Below, one piece after another: positions 1 through 3,790 of a DNA stretch of 5,719 nucleotides. The notes under the pieces are model-generated. The model saw only the letters and a program-made list of their open reading frames with translations, ran no database searches and was not told the origin of the DNA. How positions within the stretch are numbered: the stretch's first letter is position 1; every line of letters starts with the position of its first letter. Position numbers and translations under genes: made by a program. The stretch covers positions 1 through 5,719 of the forward strand of contig PWGL01000043.1 in NCBI GenBank assembly GCA_003554465.1, in the 5' to 3' direction. Origin of the DNA: Candidatus Pacearchaeota archaeon (GTDB lineage: Archaea; Nanobdellota; Nanobdellia; Pacearchaeales; GW2011-AR1).

Positions 1-42
1 AGAAACCAAGATGAACATCATGAGACAGTTTGGATAAAATAA
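1..42 (+). CDS. C-terminal end of a gene entering from the left (partial, unidentified)
   Basis: Frame 1 is open from the window edge and ends RNQDEHHETVWIK followed by two consecutive TAA codons (40-45). Only 13 residues are visible, so no family can be named. Frame 2 is also open from the edge, to a TAA at 35-37, so the frame choice is uncertain; the double stop favours frame 1. If real, this gene converges on the broken minus-strand gene that ends at 115, with the cloverleaf element between them. Confidence 0.35.
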   Translation, partial: RNQDEHHETVWIK

Positions 43-45
43 TAA

Positions 46-118
46 GTGAGGAAGCCGCACTCCGCCGAAGGCGGATTTGATGCGAAGCATCAAACCTTTA
101 GGGTGCGGAGGACGTCAC
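46..118. repeat. GC-rich cloverleaf / cruciform-forming element
   Basis: Positions 55-108 fold with no unpaired base between helices. The closing stem pairs 55-60 (CCGCAC) with 103-108 (GTGCGG). Arm 1 is 61-66/70-75 (TCCGCC-GAA-GGCGGA). Arm 2 is 76-83/87-94 (TTTGATGC-GAA-GCATCAAA). Arm 3 is the short 95-102 (CCTTTAGG). Outside the closing stem, GTGA (46-49) pairs with TCAC (115-118) across a possible run of G-A mismatches. Both main arms end in a C(GAA)G triloop, a type known to make exceptionally stable DNA mini-hairpins (for example GCGAAGC). The element is much more GC-rich than its surroundings and sits between convergent gene ends. A REP/MITE-like dispersed repeat, a folded single-stranded DNA substrate or a structured RNA are all possible. 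The structure itself is certain; the function is unknown. Confidence 0.8.
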
Positions 119-300
119 ATTTTACTTAACTCGTTTTTGTTTATTATAAATATTTTGTTTTTTCCAGTTAAAAAACTATCCTTTTTTGGCCTGTTATGAC
201 ATATTAAAAATCCAGGATTAAAATTCAAATCTTCCACATATTTTTTCAATTGTTTTATTTCTTATTTTGAAATATCTTTTTCTCCATAATCTTTATGCAT
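115..300 (-). pseudogene. Small gene interrupted by an in-frame TAA (decayed, possibly nuclease-like fragment)
   Basis: Read on the minus strand from the ATG at 300-298, the frame gives MHKDYGEKDISK, then TAA (264-262, codon 13), then 48 more sense codons to TGA at 117-115. The part after the stop looks like real protein: a helix (EIKQLKKYVEDLN), a strand (PGFLICHNRPKKD), then GKNKIFIINKNEL. A helix followed by such a strand recalls the C-terminal half of PD-(D/E)xK nuclease-like folds, but no catalytic motif is visible and this is only a guess. A TATA box (322-330) lies 26 nt from the ATG, so the original start and promoter seem intact. A TTG at 249-247 could start a 44-residue remnant. One base change would restore the full 61-residue frame, so the inactivation is probably recent, unless this is an assembly error. 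Confidence 0.55.
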
Positions 301-321
301 TAAATATTAAAGAAACCCCTT

Positions 322-330
322 TATTTAAAA
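322..330 (-). promoter_or_regulatory. TATA box of the interrupted minus-strand gene
   Basis: Read on the minus strand the box is TTTTAAATA, within a longer TTTTTTAAATAAAGG. It is centred 26 nt upstream of the ATG at 300, the spacing expected if transcription starts on the start codon (a leaderless mRNA). Confidence 0.5.
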
Positions 331-376
331 AATGACATTGAACTATGCACCCTACTAATGAGGTAAAATTAGTTTG

Positions 377-400
377 TTTTATAAAGTTAACTTTATAAAA
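377..400. promoter_or_regulatory. Perfect 24-bp palindrome, candidate operator
   Basis: All 12 base pairs on each side of the centre (between 388 and 389) match with no spacer; the core is AAAGTTAACTTT. It lies in the 151-bp divergent space between the broken gene (start 300) and the 112-residue gene (start 452). It ends 19 bp upstream of the latter's TATA box, a suitable place for a dimeric regulator. AT-rich sequence raises the chance rate, but 12 consecutive matched pairs including internal G-C pairs is well above typical background. Confidence 0.5.
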
Positions 401-419
401 TTTGATTTATACCTTAAAA

Positions 420-428
420 TATAAAAAA
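420..428 (+). promoter_or_regulatory. TATA box of the 112-residue gene
   Basis: TATAAAAAA is centred 28 nt upstream of the ATG at 452. This spacing predicts transcription starting at or within a few bases of the start codon. No Shine-Dalgarno sequence precedes the ATG, which fits a leaderless message. Confidence 0.55.
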
Positions 429-451
429 GGTTTAACAATATTTAAGATAAT

Positions 452-790
452 ATGGATTTTGATTATGAGAGAAAGGTAAATGAGGGAAGATATTTGTATA
501 GGGAGAAGAGGGAGTTAAATTACCCTTTTGAAAAACCTAAACTTTATGGTTGGGTATATCAAGAGATTGAGGAGTTTTTATTTTGGGATATTTTAAGAGT
601 TAACGACTTACTAAATAAGGGTGTGGTTTTAAATGGGGAGATGGGTAAGATAAATGATAGATATTCAAAATTACAAGAGATAAGTGATAGGTTAAAAGAG
701 GAAGATTGTAATCCTGGATTAAATAAGGGTGTAGAACTACTTGGGGAATGGGTAAAAAATCTTGAAGAAAGGGTTAGAATTTCAAACTAA
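452..790 (+). CDS. Unrecognised 112-residue soluble protein
   Basis: I do not recognise the family. The protein is charged, has no signal peptide or membrane segment, and appears mainly helical. An N-terminal segment (residues 1-35) is rich in Tyr, Arg and Glu. Two related 14-residue segments occur at 53-66 (LLNKGVVLNGEMGK) and 89-102 (GLNKGVELLGEWVK), with 9 of 14 positions identical, which suggests an internal duplication or a repeated structural unit. The single Cys (86) makes zinc binding unlikely. A TATA box 28 nt upstream supports the ATG at 452, and a 24-bp palindrome lies just beyond it. The TAA stop overlaps the TAG stop of the convergent PIN gene. The location beside a toxin-antitoxin-like pair suggests an accessory gene, but nothing in the sequence gives a function. 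Confidence 0.75.
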   Translation: MDFDYERKVNEGRYLYREKRELNYPFEKPKLYGWVYQEIEEFLFWDILRVNDLLNKGVVLNGEMGKINDRYSKLQEISDRLKEEDCNPGLNKGVELLGEWVKNLEERVRISN

Positions 791-1473
791 TTTTCTAGTT
801 TTTCAATTTCTTTAATTTCATCTGTTGATATAGCACAACCTTTGTTTTTAACTGCATAAAGTAAGGCATCTAAAACGTTATTTTTTAAGTTAATGTGCCC
901 TTTTTTGTAAGCTACATAAGCCAGCTCACTACTTCTAATAAACAGGAGATTTTTCAAAAGTTTTGGCTTTTTCATTTTAACTTTTGTGTGCAATTTTTTC
1001 TGGTAAAGTTTTTTCATATTTTCAGGTTTTTCCACAATCATTCGGGTTGTTCTCTCATCAACTACCATAACTGCCATAATATTTTTCCCTTTAGCAATTA
1101 AAGATAGTGCTAAACATTCTGCCTCTCCCTGATGCACAGCCTCAATGTCCTTACCTTTTGCATTATAAAGGTGGTTAGCCTCATTAAAAACTTTATTTTT
1201 AAATTTCTCTATTTCTTTTTGGCTAATGCCTATTGAGGAAGGTAGTTCTAAAGTATCTCCTAGTAACTCCTGCATTTTTAAAGATTCCAATTTAAATTTT
1301 TTTATCTTTGAGGGCTTATCTATAATTTCTTTTTTTACGGCCTGGGGAATAATAAATTCTCCTTCAAAATCTTCTTTTAGTTTGGGAAGTAAATAGTCTA
1401 GTCCATTCATTGCTAAGCTAATAATGCTGCTTGCGTCAAATATAAGTATTTTTTTAGGTTTTTTCTTTTCCAT
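787..1473 (-). CDS. PIN-domain nuclease, DUF3368-like (putative VapC-type toxin)
   Basis: PIN-domain proteins are Mg-dependent ribonucleases, and many are toxins that cleave tRNA, rRNA or mRNA. The expected acidic residues are in order: Asp13 in ILIFDASSII, Glu49 in AVKKEII, Glu117/Glu119 in QGEAECLAL and Asp139 in VVDERTTR. The GEAE motif, the DERTTR strand end and a C-terminal segment of the form SELAYVAYKKGHI (182-194) resemble the DUF3368 branch of PIN proteins. At 228 residues it is longer than typical VapC toxins (about 130-160); the extra sequence is a charged stretch at about 55-110 and a Lys-rich stretch at about 149-175. It lies 1 nt downstream of the UPF0175-like gene (TGA-G-ATG), so the two are almost certainly co-transcribed and translationally coupled. 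PIN fold is secure; toxin role is inferred from the pairing. Confidence 0.85.
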   Translation of the reverse strand: MEKKKPKKILIFDASSIISLAMNGLDYLLPKLKEDFEGEFIIPQAVKKEIIDKPSKIKKFKLESLKMQELLGDTLELPSSIGISQKEIEKFKNKVFNEANHLYNAKGKDIEAVHQGEAECLALSLIAKGKNIMAVMVVDERTTRMIVEKPENMKKLYQKKLHTKVKMKKPKLLKNLLFIRSSELAYVAYKKGHINLKNNVLDALLYAVKNKGCAISTDEIKEIEKLEN

Positions 1474-1474
1474 C

Positions 1475-2035
1475 TCAATTAAATAATTTTAATGCTGTTT
1501 TAGCTCTTTTTTTAGCAGTCATGGTTTTATTTAGATTAACTTCAGGAATACCTGTTTTTCCTACATAATTTGCTAAATCCCATGAAGAAATCCCTAATAA
1601 GTTAGCAGTTCTTTCCATGCTAATTCCGTGCTCATAAACCCTACTAGCTTTATTGATACTAGCTTTTTCAAAAACTCTTTTAATATGTTTTTTGAAATCT
1701 CCGGCTGTTTTTTCTGTATCTCTCCTCAATTTTTTAATTTCTTCTCTAAACTCTTCCTCTTTGTCTTTCTCTAATTTATCAATTGCCCTATATAATCTAT
1801 TGATTGCATTTTCTAAGAAACCATCATAACCACTGTACTCCTTATAATTTTTTCTTTCTAAAACTTTGTTAATAGAATATATTAATACCGCTATAGAAAC
1901 ATATTCTGGTTGTTGGTAGATAGCTGAAGAGTGGATGGTTTTATCACTTAAATCTTTTATCTTGCTTACTTCTCTTTCTTCTATGGCTTTTTTAGTTTCC
2001 TGAAGTATTTCCAGCACATGCCTCTTTTCTTCCAT
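1475..2035 (-). CDS. Helical protein with C-terminal UPF0175-like helix-turn-helix (putative antitoxin)
   Basis: The protein has 186 residues. Residues 129-163 contain VYEHGISMERTANLLGIS followed by a second helix and KTGI. This matches the pattern of UPF0175 antitoxins (aliphatic start, GxIS, R-A-A-x-LxGIS, then a helix ending in GI), whose established partners are DUF3368 PIN proteins. UPF0175 proteins are usually under 100 residues. Here the N-terminal 125 residues form an extra helical region: a hydrophobic helix around 44-60 (VSIAVLIYSINKVL) and a coiled-coil-like charged segment at 75-125. The extra part may bind the toxin or mediate oligomerisation. It is first in a two-gene unit with the PIN gene 1 nt downstream. 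The ATG at 2035 is preceded in frame by a stop at 2041-2039, so the start is fixed. The helix-turn-helix could bind the shared promoter; this is inference. Confidence 0.7.
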   Translation of the reverse strand: MEEKRHVLEILQETKKAIEEREVSKIKDLSDKTIHSSAIYQQPEYVSIAVLIYSINKVLERKNYKEYSGYDGFLENAINRLYRAIDKLEKDKEEEFREEIKKLRRDTEKTAGDFKKHIKRVFEKASINKASRVYEHGISMERTANLLGISSWDLANYVGKTGIPEVNLNKTMTAKKRAKTALKLFN

Positions 2036-2059
2036 TTTTCAAATGTAAATAGAATAGGT

Positions 2060-2070
2060 AATATTTAAAA
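2060..2070. promoter_or_regulatory. Single TATA element shared by two divergent genes
   Basis: The 56-bp gap between the antitoxin gene (start 2035, minus) and the PIN gene (start 2092, plus) has one obvious TATA sequence, AATATTTAAAA. Its TTTAAA core (2064-2069) is self-complementary. Its centre is 25.5 nt from the plus ATG, giving a leaderless message, and about 30 nt from the minus ATG, giving at most a few leader bases. The same box can therefore be read in both directions. Confidence 0.55.
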
Positions 2071-2091
2071 GTTCCCTTTCTGTTTAATATT

Positions 2092-2463
2092 ATGGAGATT
2101 TTATTGGATACAAGCTTTTTAGTCACATGTGTTAAGGAAGGAATAGATATCTTTGATAGTGAGAAATACGGTTTTTTGTTGTTACCTAAGGAGGTTTTAG
2201 GAGAGTTGAGAAAGTTAAAAAAAGAGGGTAAACCTGTAGAAAAATCTAGGGCAGGAATTGCCTTACAGATTATTAGGGAAAACATGGACAAATTTAAAAT
2301 TGTTAAATTAAATGAAAGTTATGTAGATAAGGGTATTCTAGATTATATTAAAGATAAGGAAAATATAGCTGTAGCTACATTAGATAAAGAGTTAAAGAAA
2401 AAGCTAAGAAAAAGGGTAAAATTACTAACTGTAAGGGGTGGAAAGAAAATTATGTGGGAATAG
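2092..2463 (+). CDS. Single-domain PIN nuclease of the archaeal rpoE1/aIF2-gamma neighbourhood (Fcf1/VapC9-like)
   Basis: This compact 123-residue PIN domain has the catalytic acids in canonical order: Asp6 (EILLDTSFL), Glu38 (VLGELRKL), Asp79 (with Asp84 nearby) and Asp98 (AVATLDKEL). The C-terminal strand VKLLTVRGGKK is typical of Fcf1/Utp24-like archaeal PIN proteins. In many archaea a PIN gene of this group lies between the aIF2-gamma and rpoE1 genes, so it is more likely an RNA-processing nuclease (perhaps rRNA) than a toxin; no antitoxin-like gene precedes it on its strand. A TATA box centred 25 nt upstream of the ATG supports this start and a leaderless message. It differs clearly in length and motifs from the PIN protein at 787-1473, so it is not a recent duplicate. 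The exact RNA target cannot be told from sequence. Confidence 0.85.
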   Translation: MEILLDTSFLVTCVKEGIDIFDSEKYGFLLLPKEVLGELRKLKKEGKPVEKSRAGIALQIIRENMDKFKIVKLNESYVDKGILDYIKDKENIAVATLDKELKKKLRKRVKLLTVRGGKKIMWE

Positions 2464-2476
2464 CAAAAACATAAGC

Positions 2477-2485
2477 TTTAAAAAT
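2477..2485 (+). promoter_or_regulatory. TATA box of the rpoE1-spt4-rps24e operon
   Basis: TTTAAAAAT is centred 28 nt upstream of the ATG at 2509 but only 19 nt from the ATG at 2500. The other TATA boxes in this window lie about 25-30 nt from their starts, so this one points to 2509 as the true start of rpoE1 and to a leaderless operon transcript. Confidence 0.55.
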
Positions 2486-2487
2486 GC

Positions 2488-2494
2488 TTTTTTT
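2488..2494 (+). terminator. T7 tract, possible terminator of the upstream PIN transcript
   Basis: Seven consecutive T residues occur 25 nt after the PIN stop codon. Archaeal RNA polymerase ends transcription at T-rich tracts without needing a hairpin. The tract lies between the rpoE1 TATA box and its start, so it would act on incoming PIN transcripts and not on the rpoE1 message. Confidence 0.35.
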
Positions 2495-2508
2495 CTTGAA
2501 TGATTAGA

Positions 2509-3087
2509 ATGTTCTATATAACCGAAATTGAAGACCATGTAAGAGTAGCCCCAAAGCTTTTTGGGATGGCTACTGATGAAGCTGTGGAAAAACAGTTAAG
2601 AGAGACATATTCAGGATATTTTAGTAGAGAAATTGGTAAGGCAGTTGCAGTTATCGATGTTTCAGAAGTCAATGAAGGGGTCATAATTCCTGGTGACGGG
2701 GCAGCATATTATAAAAGTAGATTTAAGTTACTTGTTTGGAAGCCGGATATGCAGGAAGTTGTTTTTGGTATAGTTAAAGAAATAACAGATTTTGGTTCTT
2801 TTATGAGCTTAGGAGGCATTATGCAAGGAATGATTCATATTAGTCAGACAATGGAAGATTATGTATCTTTTTCTAAGTCTAATACGTTGACGGGAAAAAA
2901 GAGTAAGAGAACTCTTAAGAAAGGTGATGAGTGTTTGGCTAGGATTATAGCTATTAGTTATAAAGAGCAAGATCCTAAGATAGGTTTGACTATGAGACAG
3001 CCAGGTCTTGGAAAACTTAAATGGGTAGAGCAGGATAAGAGGAAGAAAAAAGAAAAAAATAAAAAAGAAAGTGAGGAGTCTAAATAA
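2509..3087 (+). CDS. rpoE1: DNA-directed RNA polymerase subunit Rpo7 (RpoE1, E')
   Basis: This is the archaeal counterpart of Rpb7. With Rpo4 it forms the polymerase stalk that contacts nascent RNA and helps promoter opening and elongation. The N-terminal tip domain starts MFYITEIEDHVRVAPKLFG, the usual start of the family, and runs to about residue 80. An S1/OB RNA-binding domain follows (about 82-165), with FGIVKEITDFGSFMSLGG and GMIHISQ as hallmarks. A Lys/Glu-rich tail of about 20 residues ends the protein. An in-frame ATG at 2500 would add only MIR; 2509 is preferred because it matches the family's N-terminus and lies 28 nt from the TATA box. It heads an operon with spt4 (2 nt gap) and rps24e. 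Its partner Rpo4 is not in the window. Confidence 0.95.
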   Translation: MFYITEIEDHVRVAPKLFGMATDEAVEKQLRETYSGYFSREIGKAVAVIDVSEVNEGVIIPGDGAAYYKSRFKLLVWKPDMQEVVFGIVKEITDFGSFMSLGGIMQGMIHISQTMEDYVSFSKSNTLTGKKSKRTLKKGDECLARIIAISYKEQDPKIGLTMRQPGLGKLKWVEQDKRKKKEKNKKESEESK

Positions 3088-3089
3088 AA

Positions 3090-3272
3090 ATGGCAAGAAA
3101 AGTTTGTAAAGATTGCAATTTGATTTATGAAGGAGATAAATGTCCTAATTGTGGCAGTCAGGAATATGGCGATGAAGTTAAGGGCAAGGTAGCAATATTA
3201 AATCCTGAAAATTCAAAAATAGCTAAAAATATGGCGAAGAAAAGTAGAGGAGTGTATTCTATTAAAAATTAA
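3090..3272 (+). CDS. spt4: Transcription elongation factor Spt4 (formerly RpoE2, E'')
   Basis: Spt4 binds the NGN domain of Spt5, and the pair clamps RNA polymerase to raise processivity. The 60-residue length is normal for archaeal Spt4. Cys6, Cys9, Cys18 and Cys21 form the zinc-binding ribbon (CKDC and CPNC), and the C-terminal part, with AKKSRGVYSIKN, matches the usual K-x-G-x-Y-x-I/L ending. It begins 2 nt after the rpoE1 stop. A Shine-Dalgarno-like GAGGAG (3073-3078) inside the rpoE1 3' end lies 11 nt upstream of the ATG, so internal genes of this operon appear to use ribosome-binding sites although the first gene does not. Spt5 is encoded elsewhere. Confidence 0.93.
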   Translation: MARKVCKDCNLIYEGDKCPNCGSQEYGDEVKGKVAILNPENSKIAKNMAKKSRGVYSIKN

Positions 3273-3273
3273 G

Positions 3274-3705
3274 ATGGAAGTTTTACAAGATAAGGATAAT
3301 TTTTTAACGAATAGAAAGGAGATTAAAGTAGTTGTAGATAGTGAGAAAAACCCTACTTATGATGAAGCTAAAGATATTGTCATAAATGAGTTTAATGCAG
3401 ATAAAGAAAATGTTGTTGTTAAGAAAATTAAGGGTAAATTTGGTAGGGACACTTTTTTGATTTCCGCTTTTATTTACAAGAGCAAGGAAGATAAAGAGTA
3501 TTTCGAACCTAAGTCAAAGGGAAATAGCGAGGGTGATAATGCAGAAGAGGGAAAAGGTGAGGCTAAAGAGTCAGAGGGTAAGCCTGATGCCGGTGAGAAA
3601 GAGGAAAGTAAAGCTGATGAAAGTAAAGCTGATGATGAAAAGGGAAAAGAAAAGGAGAAAGATGCTAAAGAGGATGAAAATAAAGAGGGAGAGAAAAGGG
3701 AATAA
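3274..3705 (+). CDS. rps24e: 30S ribosomal protein S24e with long charged C-terminal tail
   Basis: Residues 1-77 match the S24e fold: an N-terminal strand with NFLTNRKEIKVVVD, a PTYDEAKDIVINEFNADKENVVVKKI segment split between helix and strand, and GKFGRDTFLISAFIYKS. Family members in archaea are about 100 residues; this one has 143. Residues 78-143 contain only Glu, Lys, Asp, Gly, Ser, Ala, Asn, Pro and Arg, apart from no aromatic or large aliphatic residue at all, so the tail should be disordered. It includes two exact copies of ESKAD. The gene starts 1 nt after the spt4 stop (TAA-G-ATG) with no nearby Shine-Dalgarno sequence, so translation is probably coupled. The GTP-dependent dephospho-CoA kinase and S27ae genes that often flank rps24e in archaea are not here. 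The protein sits on the small subunit. Confidence 0.92.
   Translation: MEVLQDKDNFLTNRKEIKVVVDSEKNPTYDEAKDIVINEFNADKENVVVKKIKGKFGRDTFLISAFIYKSKEDKEYFEPKSKGNSEGDNAEEGKGEAKESEGKPDAGEKEESKADESKADDEKGKEKEKDAKEDENKEGEKRE
3604..3633 (+). repeat. Exact 15-bp tandem duplication inside the S24e tail
   Basis: GAAAGTAAAGCTGAT occurs twice in direct succession (3604-3618 and 3619-3633), in frame, and encodes ESKAD twice (residues 111-120). Identity at every base, including third codon positions, suggests a recent slippage event. Confidence 0.9.
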
Positions 3706-3716
3706 AAGGGGGAGAA

Positions 3717-3762
3717 TTATCAATAATTAGGTATATTCTTAACTTATTATAATTGATAAGTT
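3717..3762. repeat. Overlapping AT-rich inverted repeats before the aIF2-gamma promoter
   Basis: TTATCAAT (3717-3724) pairs with ATTGATAA (3752-3759), and AACTTAT (3741-3747) pairs with ATAAGTT (3756-3762). The two pairings share 3756-3759 and cannot form together. The second is followed by TTTT and could help end the rps24e transcript, or be an operator abutting the TATA box at 3761. Composition is very AT-rich, so chance pairing is quite possible. Confidence 0.25.
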
Positions 3763-3770
3763 TTAAAAAT
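3761..3770 (+). promoter_or_regulatory. TATA box of the aIF2-gamma gene
   Basis: TTTTAAAAAT is centred about 25 nt upstream of the ATG at 3791. The spacing predicts a leaderless message, and no Shine-Dalgarno sequence lies before the ATG. It shows that the gene has its own promoter and does not depend on read-through from rps24e. Confidence 0.6.
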
Positions 3771-3790
3771 ACTTCTGATTTTAGAAAATT

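Noticed and set aside
46..118. tRNA gene, because of the cloverleaf shape
   Set aside because: The arm lengths, triloops, absence of unpaired junction bases and lack of anticodon-loop or T-loop (TTCRA) signatures rule out a tRNA.
46..118. CRISPR repeat
   Set aside because: There is only one copy in the window and no regularly spaced repeats with spacers.
332..358. 8-codon open frame MTLNYAPY
   Set aside because: It has no promoter spacing, no ribosome-binding site and is too short to separate from chance.
895..1101. Plus-strand 68-codon open frame
   Set aside because: It is antisense to the PIN gene, rich in Phe, Cys and His as expected for the complement of AT-rich coding DNA, and has no promoter or ribosome-binding site.
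1992..2291. Minus-strand 99-codon open frame
   Set aside because: It overlaps two well-supported genes and the shared promoter. Its sequence resembles no protein and is the shadow of the PIN gene.
2809..3096. Minus-strand 95-codon open frame
   Set aside because: It is antisense to rpoE1, and the runs of Phe and Leu mirror the Lys/Glu-rich tail.
3533..3730. Plus-strand 65-codon Lys/Arg-rich open frame
   Set aside because: It is the +1 reading of the purine-rich S24e tail. Basic low-complexity output is expected from such DNA, and it has no start signal of its own.
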